Below, piece by piece: positions 1 through 9,184 of a stretch of DNA of 64,000 bases (positions are counted from its first letter, which is position 1; the number at the start of each line of letters is the position of its first letter). The stretch comes from Klebsiella sp. RIT-PI-d (GTDB lineage: Bacteria; Pseudomonadota; Gammaproteobacteria; Enterobacterales; Enterobacteriaceae). The notes under the pieces are model-generated. The model was not told the origin of the DNA. It worked only from the letters and a program-made list of their open reading frames with translations, and did not search any database. The position numbers and the translations under genes were made by a program. The stretch spans positions 1-64,000 of the forward strand of contig NZ_LGIT01000009.1 in NCBI RefSeq assembly GCF_001187865.1, given 5' to 3'.

Positions 1-95
1 AGGAACGTTGAAGACGACGACGTTGATAGGCCGGGTGTGTAAGCGCAGCGATGCGTTGAGCTAACCGGTACTAATGAACCGTGAGGCTTAACCTT
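1..95 (+). rRNA. rrl: 23S ribosomal RNA, 3' end (partial)
   Basis: The first 95 bases are the conserved 3' terminus of enterobacterial 23S rRNA, ending in the GGCTTAACCTT terminus. The rest of the gene lies before the window. With the 5S gene and tRNA-Asp that follow, this is the distal part of an rRNA operon in the position of rrnH of E. coli. Confidence 0.97.
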
Positions 96-290
96 ACAAC
101 GCCAAAGATGTTTTGGCGAATTTGAGATGATTTTCAGCTGATACCAGATTAGTGAGTCCGACGGATTTTGCGCTGAGACAAGGCGGCAAACGCAGCGACG
201 GAAGGAGCATACATGAGTATGTGACTGACGTTCGCAAGTGCAGCCAACGCCGTATCAGCCCAAAAGACACAGGACGGAGCACAAAGAATT
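96..290 (+). other. 23S-5S spacer with extra repeat-like block
   Basis: This spacer is about 195 bases; from memory the E. coli 23S-5S spacer is about half that. Both ends look like the usual spacer, but about 150-270 contains a block with paired stretches (GCATACATGAG / TATGTGAC and GGCGGCAAACGC / CAGCCAACGC) that I associate with an enterobacterial intergenic repeat. It is transcribed as part of the rRNA precursor and would be removed in maturation. The identity of the block as a known repeat is from memory. Confidence 0.55.
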
Positions 291-410
291 TGCCTGGCGG
301 CACCAGCGCGGCGGTCCCACCTGACCCCATGCCGAACTCAGAAGTGAAACGCCGTAGCGCCGATGGTAGTGTGGGGTCTCCCCATGCGAGAGTAGGGAAC
401 TGCCAGGCAT
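291..410 (+). rRNA. rrf: 5S ribosomal RNA
   Basis: A 120-base sequence beginning TGCCTGGCGG and ending in the complementary CTGCCAGGCAT closes the terminal helix of 5S rRNA. Internal segments such as CCGAACTCAGAAGTGAAACG and GGGTCTCCCCATGCGAGAGT are the conserved 5S loops. Length and both ends equal those of E. coli 5S rRNA. Confidence 0.98.
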
Positions 411-534
411 CAAATTAGCAGTATGGCACAGACCTTTGTGGCAGTTCACTACTCGACAGAGAGTAGGACAAAAGCGAAAGCTTTTGAACGTTGCGCAGCA
501 ACGGCCCGAAGGGTGAATTACAACGTAATTCATA

Positions 535-560
535 AACTGCCAGGCATCAAATTAGCAGTA
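535..560 (+). repeat. 26-bp duplicate of the 5S 3' end
   Basis: Positions 398-423 (last 13 bases of the 5S gene plus 13 downstream) recur exactly at 535-560, 137 bp later. The intervening DNA carries the usual precursor-type sequence found ahead of a 5S gene. The simplest reading is that a second 5S copy once lay here, as in double-5S operons, and was deleted, leaving its 3' end. Confidence 0.8.
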
Positions 561-603
561 AACCGGGGTGACAACCGGTAGTATTACAGTAAAGAAATTC
601 GGT

Positions 604-680
604 GGAGCGGTAGTTCAGTCGGTTAGAATACCTGCCTGTCACGCAGGGGGTCGCGGGTTCGAGTCCCGTCCGTTCCGCCA
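604..680 (+). tRNA. aspU: tRNA-Asp (anticodon GTC)
   Basis: A 77-base tRNA starts GGAGCGG and ends CCGTTCCGCCA with an encoded CCA tail. The acceptor arms pair, the anticodon stem CCTGC/GCAGG encloses GTC, and the T-arm GGTTCGAGTCC is canonical. It is identical to the second tRNA-Asp at 10044-10120. Its place after the 5S gene matches aspU at the end of E. coli rrnH. Confidence 0.97.
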
Positions 681-720
681 ACTTATAGTTTTCGGGGTTT
701 TAAGAATACCCGAAAAAAAG

Positions 721-757
721 AAAAAGGTACTGCTATTAATGCGGTACCTTTTTTTAT
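721..757 (+). terminator. Rho-independent terminator of the rRNA operon
   Basis: The arms AAAAAGGTAC (721-730) and GTACCTTTTT (744-753) form a perfect 10-bp stem and run into a T-rich tail. It lies 40 bases after the tRNA-Asp and would end the rrn-aspU transcript. A weaker hairpin around 691-714 precedes it. Confidence 0.85.
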
Positions 758-760
758 TTC

Positions 761-1226
761 TTTTCTTTTCCTTTCCTTTCCGATATAAATAACCGGTTAT
801 TGAAGTTTTATCCTCGATTACTGCGCAGAAAGTAGAATAAAGCGCATTGTAACCTGCGTATGCATTCTCCTCTATAACCGGTTGCCCGTCATTACCCCTC
901 CATAATCTAACAGTACCGCGCATACATGCCTAAGCGTCAGTGCATTCGCTGATATCCATTACCTGACAAACGTTCTTTGAAATCTCCGCTGAAAACTTTA
1001 TCAACTGTATTGTCATATAAAAAATATTAGATAAGAAATTGATAATATTAATATTTCATCAGTTTTAAGTTCAGGGCTTAAACTAAAAAATGATTTATTG
1101 GCGCGCCGTTTGCCCCATTATAATCTATCTAACGTCGCCGCCAGAATCCGGTATAAAAGTAATTTTCCACAAGTGCGGCTATATTAGAATTCTTTTTGCC
1201 TCTGTTATGGCTACCAGCGGAGGTAT
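761..1226. other. Intergenic region without a recognisable gene
   Basis: About 465 bases of AT-rich DNA between the terminator and the toxin locus. I see no convincing reading frame and no trace of dkgB, which occupies this position in E. coli. A GCGGAGGT Shine-Dalgarno-like sequence at about 1218-1224 lies just before the ATG at 1227. The promoter for the toxin locus must be here but no clear -35/-10 pair stands out. Confidence 0.5.
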
Positions 1227-1415
1227 ATGGGCATTGCGATGCATTTGAAATTAACCCGGTGTACCTCTCTGACTTCAGCAGATTCGCGACCGATTGCGAG
1301 CGGTAAAAGGTTTTCTGCGCTTACCTCTGATCTAATCAGTATTCACATGGCACCCGAGCTAAAGCCTGTAGAAAATAAAAAACTGGTGCCGTTTAGATTC
1401 CCGGTTTTTTTTTGA
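1227..1415 (+). CDS. Short upstream frame, probable N-terminus of the toxin gene
   Basis: A 62-codon frame preceded by GCGGAGGT, with only two or three bases to the first ATG at 1227 (a second ATG at 1239 is about 15 bases away). The product is basic and Ser/Thr-rich and lacks a signal peptide. It runs into nine consecutive T at 1405-1413 and stops at TGA 1413-1415. Losing one T, or a +1 shift in the run, would join it through seven codons (Phe-Glu-Arg-Leu-Thr-Gly-Asn) to the Met at 1432, giving a protein of about 445 residues. It may therefore be the true start of the toxin gene; alternatively it is a short leader or chance frame. Confidence 0.45.
   Translation: MGIAMHLKLTRCTSLTSADSRPIASGKRFSALTSDLISIHMAPELKPVENKKLVPFRFPVFF
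1405..1413 (+). other. T9 homopolymer, candidate slippage or phase-variation site
   Basis: Nine consecutive T lie exactly at the point where the upstream frame (1227-1415) and the toxin frame overlap. The toxin frame is open from 1372, after TAG 1369-1371, and passes through the run, so a single-base slip fuses both. Runs of nine A or T are known transcriptional slippage sites in enterobacteria, for example Shigella mxiE. Whether slippage occurs here is inference; a fixed frameshift mutation or a sequencing error would look the same. Confidence 0.5.
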
Positions 1416-1431
1416 GCGTTTAACTGGAAAT

Positions 1432-2565
1432 ATGCTTTCAGCAATAAGCGATGATTTTAAGATTGCCTGTAAGGTCGGTGATAATAGACAAAAAAGTAAT
1501 CTGGAAATTGTTTCGATAGCGGTTTATTTAGCTGGGTTTTATTTTGACAGTAAAAGTGTTAATGCACTTCACTGTAAAAATAATAACTCTCTTATTTACC
1601 TCGCGTCTGTTGATGAACCAGACCTGTTTATTCATGCTGTTTTTAGTCATTGCCAAAAACTTGCCGAAGTTTTTATTGAATATATTGAGAAGAGATGCCC
1701 TGATCCTCATAAATATCATGAGATTTATTTTTCCGGAATCTCAGATTATCTGCAACAGGCAGTCAAAAATGCAGAAAAATTGATGAATAGCCAGAGCGTT
1801 AACCCGTTGCAGCGGCAAATAATTCATATTCATCCAATGTTGAATTTACCTGATTTTTTGCACAATACTATGTTAAAGGTACTCAACTTGCCTGGAGAGG
1901 TACCGCTGCCCTTTCCTGCCCAATCCGTAGAGAAAGAGGGAGAGGGACTATCCGATAATATTATCCCTTTTTTTCCTGAGTTCCGGCAGACAGCGGTGAC
2001 GGGCGGCCGGCAGTACGACGCGGCGGCGAATCTGCCGGACCGGCGCGAAGAAGAAGCCGCAGATACCGCAAATACCGCAGGTATAAGCCACAGCGTTCCG
2101 TACAATCGTATAACGTTTTTATCGGACAAAGTGCGTCAGACGGAAGGGCTTACGGCCAGAGAGGGAAATGCAGTCATGGAGGCGGGTTGGCAGGCACAGG
2201 GAACGCTGCGAAACCCGATAAGCAGGATCTGTCCGCTGGGGCTAACGCATTGTAATATTTCGACAAATATTCATGAAGGCGCACAAGGAAAACATATTCC
2301 AGGGCACAAAAACTACATCGATGGAAAAAGCATATTAAGTGAAAATCCCCAGGATCTTCTTGACAGTTTCCATGTTGGAGATTTTTATACAAGCAGGGTG
2401 ATTAATGGTAATAAAGTTAAAGTAGACTTTGGTAAAATTATTGGGACGAACAAAAATATGGATGGCACGAATATGCTTGTGTCATGGGGCATCATTCACA
2501 GTGGTAAAAAAGGAGCGCATATCGTTCCAGCTTTGCCCGATGTTATACTGCCGGAGAGATCTTAA
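1432..2565 (+). CDS. Polymorphic-toxin-like protein, C-terminal Ntox50-type domain
   Basis: A 377-residue frame. I do not recognise the first 280 residues; they have no signal peptide or membrane segment and become low-complexity and charged around 190-240. The last 95 residues (about 283-377) carry KHIPGHKNYIDGKS, VDFGKIIG and IIHSGKKGAHIVPA, the pattern I associate with polymorphic toxin domain type 50, predicted to be an RNase. His288, His356 and His363 are plausible active-site residues. The stop overlaps the start of a small acidic gene, as in toxin-immunity pairs. The Met at 1432 has only a weak ribosome binding site, so translation may begin upstream at 1227 through the T9 run. The delivery route is unknown; lack of a signal suggests a contact-dependent or type III/VI-like route, or internal action. 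Confidence 0.7.
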   Translation: MLSAISDDFKIACKVGDNRQKSNLEIVSIAVYLAGFYFDSKSVNALHCKNNNSLIYLASVDEPDLFIHAVFSHCQKLAEVFIEYIEKRCPDPHKYHEIYFSGISDYLQQAVKNAEKLMNSQSVNPLQRQIIHIHPMLNLPDFLHNTMLKVLNLPGEVPLPFPAQSVEKEGEGLSDNIIPFFPEFRQTAVTGGRQYDAAANLPDRREEEAADTANTAGISHSVPYNRITFLSDKVRQTEGLTAREGNAVMEAGWQAQGTLRNPISRICPLGLTHCNISTNIHEGAQGKHIPGHKNYIDGKSILSENPQDLLDSFHVGDFYTSRVINGNKVKVDFGKIIGTNKNMDGTNMLVSWGIIHSGKKGAHIVPALPDVILPERS

Positions 2566-2852
2566 TGAATATTGAACACCTAAAGCTAACTATTTTTTCA
2601 GCACTTTTGGGTAATGTTGGTAAAAATGTCAGGGCATTAGCTTTCGATTTTACCGATACTAAAATAATTGTATATGGATATCTGGATAATAACCCTTGCG
2701 ATGACGATTATGAGTCTATTGATATAATTATTACTGAGATTATGTCATCTTGCCCTGATTTTACCGAGCAAGATATTATATTGACAGAGTCCCATCAGCC
2801 TGTTGAAGGACTCCCTTCTTATAAAGGCTGGATTTTTGTTCGGAAAGAATAG
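2565..2852 (+). CDS. Probable immunity protein for the adjacent toxin
   Basis: A 95-residue acidic protein whose ATG shares its A with the toxin stop (TAATG), so the two genes are translationally coupled. It has alternating beta-strand and helix character with a DDDYES acidic patch in the middle and ends in WIFVRKE. It has no signal or membrane segment, fitting a cytoplasmic inhibitor. The pattern LLGNVGKNVRAL followed by an acidic strand resembles small immunity families found next to polymorphic toxins, but I cannot name the family. Function is inferred from position and size. Confidence 0.65.
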   Translation: MNIEHLKLTIFSALLGNVGKNVRALAFDFTDTKIIVYGYLDNNPCDDDYESIDIIITEIMSSCPDFTEQDIILTESHQPVEGLPSYKGWIFVRKE

Positions 2853-2914
2853 CGTAACTGTTCTGGTAGATTTTTTTCGCGCTTTTGATTATGTTGTTTG
2901 TGTTCGCTGTAGCA

Positions 2915-3799
2915 TCAGGGCGTTTGTTCACTGATAAAATCAATAAAGGCCCTTATCCTTGCGCTCACCGCTTTGTCACTGTAATACACAGCATTGAGCG
3001 GCATTTCTACAGGGATGCGTTTATCGGCCAGCAGTTCAATAAATTCGCCACGTTTGATTTCTTTATCAATCATATAATCAGATAAACACGCAATGCCATT
3101 TCCCCGCAAACAAAGTTGTTTGAGCGTTTCACCGCTATTAGAGGATATGCCGCAAGTGATTTCATAAAGCTGACTGTCGCAACAATAAACTGGCCATACA
3201 TTTAGCGATGCCGGTTCGGTAAAACCCAGGCATACATGATTTTTAAGCTCTTCAATCGTCTCTGGCTTTCCATGTCGTGATATATAATCAGGAGAGGCAA
3301 TGATCTTGCGATAGCTGGTCATCAGAGGCCGCGCGCGCAGGCTGGAATCAGTCAGAACGCCAGCACGAATGGCAATATCTACTTTGCGTTCAATCAAATT
3401 GATGACGCTCTCAGAAGAGACAAGCGAAAGCGTAATTTCCGGATAACGATCGCGGAACGGTTTGATAAGAGGGAGCAGATAATGCAGCAGTACGGGTGTG
3501 GCAGCATCAATACGCAATAGCCCGCGAGGTGCACGATGAGTCTCAGCGATCTCATTCTCAGCAGCGGCCATATCCTGCAACACTACCTGAACTCGCCTGA
3601 AATAGCGTTCTCCTTCTTCAGTAAGGCTTAGCTGACGAGTGGTACGATTAAGCAGGCTGACACCTAATTTAGACTCCAGCTTCTTAACGGTACGGCTGAT
3701 CGCCGAATTTGCCAGATTAAGGTGTTCAGCTGCGCGGCTAAAACTTCCGCTTTCTACTACCGCCACAAATGTCGCGATTTCGTCAGATGTTGTTTTCAT
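2915..3799 (-). CDS. yafC: LysR-family transcriptional regulator YafC
   Basis: This 294-residue protein matches E. coli YafC in most positions from memory: the N-terminal winged helix (residues 1-60, with [11 protein letters not shown] and [16 protein letters not shown]) and the substrate-binding domain with [18 protein letters not shown]. It is about ten residues shorter at the C-terminus. Position, divergent from yafD, is the same as in E. coli. Effector and targets are not known to me. Confidence 0.93.
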   Translation of the reverse strand: MKTTSDEIATFVAVVESGSFSRAAEHLNLANSAISRTVKKLESKLGVSLLNRTTRQLSLTEEGERYFRRVQVVLQDMAAAENEIAETHRAPRGLLRIDAATPVLLHYLLPLIKPFRDRYPEITLSLVSSESVINLIERKVDIAIRAGVLTDSSLRARPLMTSYRKIIASPDYISRHGKPETIEELKNHVCLGFTEPASLNVWPVYCCDSQLYEITCGISSNSGETLKQLCLRGNGIACLSDYMIDKEIKRGEFIELLADKRIPVEMPLNAVYYSDKAVSARIRAFIDFISEQTP

Positions 3800-4014
3800 T
3801 TTTGCTCCAGACGCAACGCTGTACTGTTATTTTAGCGGTATTTGTTATTTAACCACTAACCTCTCACACATGCCATCCACTTTAACCCGGACAGATAAAG
3901 GAATCGTTTGGTTACCAAACTTCGCGATCTTTATGCCGGTGGGCGTTGAAAGTATGTACTAAAGTCCCTATAACAGTAGTAGCTGTTCGTTTTCCGAACC
4001 GGGTCTGTAATTGA

Positions 4015-4830
<816 letters not shown>

Positions 4831-4905
4831 AGGATGTCAGGTCTGCCGTTGGGCAGGCCTGAAACAATGGCGCTGCCTTTTTAATTACTCACAAAAGGAC
4901 GCATC

Positions 4906-5676
4906 ATGACAGCTACCACGCATCACGACCATATTAACCAGCAATTCAGCTCTCAGGCCGGGGCCTATTTAACCAGCGCCGTGCATGCTGGCGGGCAAGA
5001 TTTACCACGTCTTGCCGCCCGTCTTGCTGCACAGCCGCAGGCCAGGGTGCTGGATTTAGGCTGCGGGGCAGGGCACGCCAGTTTTACGGCAGCGGCTCAG
5101 GTCGCCCATGTCACCGCGTATGACTTATCTGCCAGTATGCTCGACATTGTCACCCGTGCCGCGGATGAAAAGGGACTGCATAATATTTCGACGCAGCAAG
5201 GCTATGCAGAGTGTTTACCGTTTGATGATGCGTCTTTTGACGTAGTGATTAGCCGTTATTCGGCTCATCATTGGCATGACGTCGGCCAGGCGCTCAGGGA
5301 GGCCAGACGCGTTTTAACCCCGGGAGGCGCGATCATTATTATGGACGTCATCTCTACCGGGCATCCCGTACGCGATATCTGGTTACAAACTGTAGAAGCG
5401 CTGCGGGATCCGTCACACGTTAAAAATTACGCCAGTGGTGAATGGCTGGCTTTTGCGAATGATGCTGGGTTTATTACTGACACGTTGATAACCGATCGCC
5501 TGCCGCTGGAGTTTTCATCCTGGATTGCGCGAATGCGTACTCCGCAGATGTTAAGCGATGCTATCAGACTGTATCAGCAAAGCGCTTCTCAGGAAGTAAA
5601 AGCCTATTTTGAGTTGCAGGATGACGGGACATTCACCAGCGACATCGTGATGTTTGAAGCGCATAAAGCAGGATAA
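4906..5676 (+). CDS. yafE: SAM-dependent methyltransferase YafE
   Basis: A 256-residue class I methyltransferase. Motif I VLDLGCGAGHASF (about residues 47-59) binds S-adenosylmethionine, followed by the acidic strand end VTAYDLSASML and the conserved SRYSAHHWHDV and VLTPGGAIIIMD segments. It resembles UbiE/COQ5-type enzymes. From memory the E. coli protein is annotated shorter (about 207 residues); here the complete domain, including the N-terminal helix, is in one frame behind AAAGGACGCATCATG. The acceptor substrate is unknown. Confidence 0.9.
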   Translation: MTATTHHDHINQQFSSQAGAYLTSAVHAGGQDLPRLAARLAAQPQARVLDLGCGAGHASFTAAAQVAHVTAYDLSASMLDIVTRAADEKGLHNISTQQGYAECLPFDDASFDVVISRYSAHHWHDVGQALREARRVLTPGGAIIIMDVISTGHPVRDIWLQTVEALRDPSHVKNYASGEWLAFANDAGFITDTLITDRLPLEFSSWIARMRTPQMLSDAIRLYQQSASQEVKAYFELQDDGTFTSDIVMFEAHKAG

Positions 5677-5678
5677 AT

Positions 5679-5712
5679 AAAAAAAGCACCGGGGGAACGG
5701 TGCTTTTTTATC
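5679..5712. terminator. Bidirectional terminator between yafE and mltD
   Basis: AAAAAGCACCG (5681-5691) and CGGTGCTTTTT (5698-5708) form a strong stem with A- and T-runs on both sides, so it can end both yafE (plus strand) and mltD (minus strand). Confidence 0.88.
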
Positions 5713-5721
5713 ATTCAACCA

Positions 5722-7089
5722 TCAGGAATCAGGTGTGGCGTTATTTCTGACGAATAGCGTCAACCTGTCGCCGGGCTGCAGGTTATTCGTATCGCTGTTC
5801 CAGCGCATCACATCTTTAATGTTTACGCCATGACGCCTTGCTATGCTGGCAAGAGAGTCACCTTTACGCACGCGATACGTAATGCTGTCGTCATTGTTGG
5901 CCAGACGCTGTGCGCTACTACCCGCACCCACCGTCAAACTTTGGCCAGGCTTCAGATTTGCAGTACGTAGATTATTCCACTGCTGCAAATCCTTTGACGT
6001 CACGCCAAGGCGTGAGGCAATCCCTGAAAGCGTATCACCCTTCCGTACTTTATAGCTATGGCTGGTTAAAGGCGTATTGTCTGCCAGCACTTCTGGCTGA
6101 ACAGCCGCAATTTCACCTGATGCCAGCGACTCGCGTAGTTGAACGGCATGCTTTTTCGGGACCATCACGTACTGAGGTCCGCTGGCACCAAGGGTTGCGC
6201 CCTTAACGCCGGCATTGAACGTTTTCAGTTTTGACACTGAAATGCCTGCCATATCAGCCAGCTGCGCTATTTGCACTGGGCTATTTAACCGAACTCGCGC
6301 CAGAGCACGACTTTCATCTGTTCCCGGTAATACCACACCATATCGCTTGCTATTCTTGAGAATATCGCTCAGAGCCAGCATTTTAGGCACGTAGATCTTC
6401 GTTTCCTGTGGCAATGAGAGCGACCAAAAGTCCGTCGGTAAACCGCGAGCTTTATTCGCTTTGATTGCCTTCATAACCCGACCTTCGCCACTGTTATAGG
6501 CTGCAACGGTTAATAACCAGTCGCCATCAAACATGCGATTAAGACGTTGCATCATGTCGAGCGCAGCGGTGGTTGAAGCCACGACGTCTCGACGCGCATC
6601 ATAATTGCGAGTCTGTTTCAAACCATAATTTCGCCCGGTGCTCGGTATGATTTGCCAGATGCCTGCGGCATTGGCACCAGACGTTGCATGCGGGTTAAAA
6701 GCGCTCTCCACTATGGGTAGTAATACCAGTTCCATCGGCATGTTACGTTTCTTAACTTGCCCGGCTATCCAGTACATATACGGCTCTGCCCGTAAAGTTA
6801 CATCGTGGAGATAGCTCTTGTTCTTCAAATACTTCTGTTTCTGATCGCGAATCCGGCTGTTTTCCGGGATCCCCATCTTTAGCTCGTCGCCGATAAAAGC
6901 CCACAAGTCCTGATCCTGCGCATCGAACGTTCCATCGTCCATCCAACGCGCTTGACTGGTAAACTTACCTGCTTCCCCTTGACTAGCCGCAGAAAGGCTC
7001 TGTGCGTGCTGTGTGACGTTGCCATCGTGCTGAGACGACTGGCAGCCCACAAGCAGGACAGAGGCGAGTAATATCGCTTTTGCCTTCAT
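5722..7089 (-). CDS. mltD: Membrane-bound lytic murein transglycosylase D
   Basis: A 455-residue lipoprotein: signal peptide with lipobox LLVGC (Cys16). The SLT domain (about 100-230) contains VESAFNPHATSGANAAGIWQ, whose Glu is the catalytic acid, and AYNSGEGRV. Two C-terminal LysM peptidoglycan-binding repeats follow (about 345-388 and 402-445, each with Tyr-x-Val-Arg-Lys-Gly-Asp). It cleaves peptidoglycan glycan strands to 1,6-anhydro products from the outer membrane. Architecture and length match E. coli MltD (452 residues). Confidence 0.96.
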   Translation of the reverse strand: MKAKAILLASVLLVGCQSSQHDGNVTQHAQSLSAASQGEAGKFTSQARWMDDGTFDAQDQDLWAFIGDELKMGIPENSRIRDQKQKYLKNKSYLHDVTLRAEPYMYWIAGQVKKRNMPMELVLLPIVESAFNPHATSGANAAGIWQIIPSTGRNYGLKQTRNYDARRDVVASTTAALDMMQRLNRMFDGDWLLTVAAYNSGEGRVMKAIKANKARGLPTDFWSLSLPQETKIYVPKMLALSDILKNSKRYGVVLPGTDESRALARVRLNSPVQIAQLADMAGISVSKLKTFNAGVKGATLGASGPQYVMVPKKHAVQLRESLASGEIAAVQPEVLADNTPLTSHSYKVRKGDTLSGIASRLGVTSKDLQQWNNLRTANLKPGQSLTVGAGSSAQRLANNDDSITYRVRKGDSLASIARRHGVNIKDVMRWNSDTNNLQPGDRLTLFVRNNATPDS

Positions 7090-7159
7090 GTGTGTGTCAA
7101 TAGTTGCTTAAAAGACGACCGATCATAAAGGTGAAGACGTTAAAACACAAGTCCGAATG

Positions 7160-7912
7160 TCAGAAATTGTCTTTCTTAGCCCGTAACCAGGCAAAACGCT
7201 GTTCAGGTTGTTGCAAATTTGTTTCTTTAGAAATTACTTTAATTAAATCAATGTCATCTATTCGTAAAAATAAATTTATCTGCCGCTCATTTTTCAGAAT
7301 AACCGGAAGTGTCATCTGTTTTTCCGCGCGTAACTCCTTAACTTTAAGGTAATAATCGTTTATGAACGAATCGTGCGGAAGGATACTTTTGGCAAATTCC
7401 ATATTTGATAAGGTGTACTCATGTGCGCAACATATAATCGTATCATCGGGTAATGCGTTAATCTTTTGAAAAGATTGATACATTTGTGCGGGGGTGCCTT
7501 CAAAAAGGCGCCCGCAGCCGCCAGAAAACAGCGTATCACCGCAGAAAAGATAAGGTGCGCTGTAGAAACAGACGTGTCCTGCGGTATGGCCAGGCGTTGC
7601 GAAAACCGTAAATTCGCAGTCCAAAACAGAGAAAAGATCGCCCTCGCTAACGAGGTGATTTGCACCCTTATTTAGCGTTTCCTGAGGCCCATAAACGGCA
7701 ATATCCGGATAATGCCGAACAATTTCCTTTACCCCACCGGTATGGTCGTTATGGTGATGAGTCAGTAAAATCGCCGCAGGCTGCCACTTATTTTGCGCCA
7801 GAGCGTCAAGAACCGGACGCGCTTCACCGGGATCAACCACAATGCAGCGGTCGGAATCTTTTAATATCCAGATGTAGTTGTCCTGAAAGGCGGGAATGCT
7901 GTTAAGATTCAT
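7160..7912 (-). CDS. gloB: Hydroxyacylglutathione hydrolase (glyoxalase II)
   Basis: A 250-residue metallo-beta-lactamase-fold enzyme that hydrolyses S-lactoylglutathione to D-lactate and glutathione, the last step of methylglyoxal detoxification. Visible are the metal motif [10 protein letters not shown], the [13 protein letters not shown] segment and [13 protein letters not shown]. The frame could extend to 7978, but the ATG at 7912 follows a GAGGT ribosome binding site and gives the family N-terminus [15 protein letters not shown], so I use it. It is divergent from yafS, 32 bp away. Confidence 0.96.
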   Translation of the reverse strand: MNLNSIPAFQDNYIWILKDSDRCIVVDPGEARPVLDALAQNKWQPAAILLTHHHNDHTGGVKEIVRHYPDIAVYGPQETLNKGANHLVSEGDLFSVLDCEFTVFATPGHTAGHVCFYSAPYLFCGDTLFSGGCGRLFEGTPAQMYQSFQKINALPDDTIICCAHEYTLSNMEFAKSILPHDSFINDYYLKVKELRAEKQMTLPVILKNERQINLFLRIDDIDLIKVISKETNLQQPEQRFAWLRAKKDNF

Positions 7913-7944
7913 AATTACCTCATTTTGCGAAGCGGAAGAGTACG

Positions 7945-8661
7945 ATGAAACCGGCAACGATTTCCCAGACAGTACCATCCCCCCATCGCTGGAGTGAACT
8001 GCCCAGGGGAAACTACTATCGGGAAGCCCTCGAACAGCAGTTGAAACCGTGGCTGGGTAAAATGTATGGTTTTCACCTGCTAAAAATCGGTAATCTGAGC
8101 GCAGAAATCAATACCGAAGCCTGTGCCATTTCTCACCAGGTGAATGTATCGTTAAGCGGAGAACCCATGCAGGTTAACGCCGATCCGCTGCATTTACCGT
8201 TTGCGGAAAAGTCGGTTGACGCCTGCCTGCTGGCGCATACCTTGCCCTGGTGCCACGACCCTCATCAATTACTGCGTGAAGCCGACCGCGTTTTAATTGA
8301 CGACGGCTGGCTCATTATCACCGGCTTTAATCCGGTCAGTCTGATGGGATTACGTAAGCTGGTGCCGATTCTGCGCAAATGGGCGCCTTCAAACAGCCGT
8401 ATGTTCACCCTGATGCGCCAGATGGACTGGTTAACGCTGCTTAACTTTGAAGTGATGCATTATAGTCGCTTTCAGGTTTTACCGTGGTCGCGGCAGGGCG
8501 GAAAATTGCTCAGCACGCACCTTCCGGCGCTGGGCTGCCTGCAGGTGATCGTCGCGCGCAAACGTACCATTCCGCTTACCCTTAATCCGATGAAACAGAA
8601 TAAAGCTAAGCGGCAGATAAGACAGGCAGTGGGCGCGACGCGACAATACCGTAAGCCCTGA
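7945..8661 (+). CDS. yafS: Predicted SAM-dependent methyltransferase YafS
   Basis: A 238-residue protein matching E. coli YafS (240 residues). The fold is that of a class I methyltransferase but motif I is degenerate ([10 protein letters not shown] rather than GxGxG); the acidic [19 protein letters not shown] and [16 protein letters not shown] motifs are present. Its conserved neighbours are gloB (divergent) and rnhA (convergent). The substrate is unknown. Confidence 0.92.
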   Translation: MKPATISQTVPSPHRWSELPRGNYYREALEQQLKPWLGKMYGFHLLKIGNLSAEINTEACAISHQVNVSLSGEPMQVNADPLHLPFAEKSVDACLLAHTLPWCHDPHQLLREADRVLIDDGWLIITGFNPVSLMGLRKLVPILRKWAPSNSRMFTLMRQMDWLTLLNFEVMHYSRFQVLPWSRQGGKLLSTHLPALGCLQVIVARKRTIPLTLNPMKQNKAKRQIRQAVGATRQYRKP

Positions 8662-8663
8662 CA

Positions 8664-9131
8664 TCAGGCTTCAGGTTGATAGCCAACATCTTCCTGAGTG
8701 GGATGGGAAGCCGCCGCACGAGCCAGCTCATCGCAGCGTTCGTTTTCGGGATGTCCGGCATGACCTTTCACCCACTCCCAACGAATTTGATGCTCTCCAA
8801 GCGCAGCGTCAAGCCGCTTCCAGAGATCGACATTTTTAACCGGTTTTTTTTCCGCGGTTTTCCAGCCGCGCTTTTTCCAGTTATGTATCCACTGAGTAAT
8901 ACCCTGGCGAACATACTGGCTGTCGGTACTGAGAACGACTTCACACTTCTCTTTCAGCGCTTCAAGCGCCACGATTGCCGCCATCAGCTCCATGCGGTTA
9001 TTGGTCGTTAAACGATAGCCTTCACTAAAGGTTCTTTCGCGCTGTTGATAGCGTAGAATAGCCCCGTAACCGCCCGGGCCTGGATTTCCCAGGCAGGATC
9101 CATCGGTGAAAACTTCTACCTTCTTTAGCAT
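8664..9131 (-). CDS. rnhA: Ribonuclease HI
   Basis: A 155-residue enzyme that cuts the RNA strand of RNA-DNA hybrids. The four catalytic acids are in [11 protein letters not shown] (Asp10), NNRMELMAA (Glu48), STDSQYV (Asp70) and NERCDELAR (Asp134). The frame extends upstream to 9173, but the ATG at 9131 gives the exact E. coli length and N-terminus ([12 protein letters not shown]). Divergent from dnaQ with about 53 bp between starts, the classic rnhA/dnaQ arrangement. Confidence 0.97.
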   Translation of the reverse strand: MLKKVEVFTDGSCLGNPGPGGYGAILRYQQRERTFSEGYRLTTNNRMELMAAIVALEALKEKCEVVLSTDSQYVRQGITQWIHNWKKRGWKTAEKKPVKNVDLWKRLDAALGEHQIRWEWVKGHAGHPENERCDELARAAASHPTQEDVGYQPEA

Positions 9132-9184
9132 CTCTGGTAGACTTCCTGTGATTAAAAACGACAAGTCTGACACAAATGAACGAG

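Noticed and set aside
152..533. Open frames of 88-94 codons on both strands across the 5S rRNA and its flanks
   Set aside because: They lie over rRNA and precursor sequence and have no ribosome binding sites; shadows of structural RNA.
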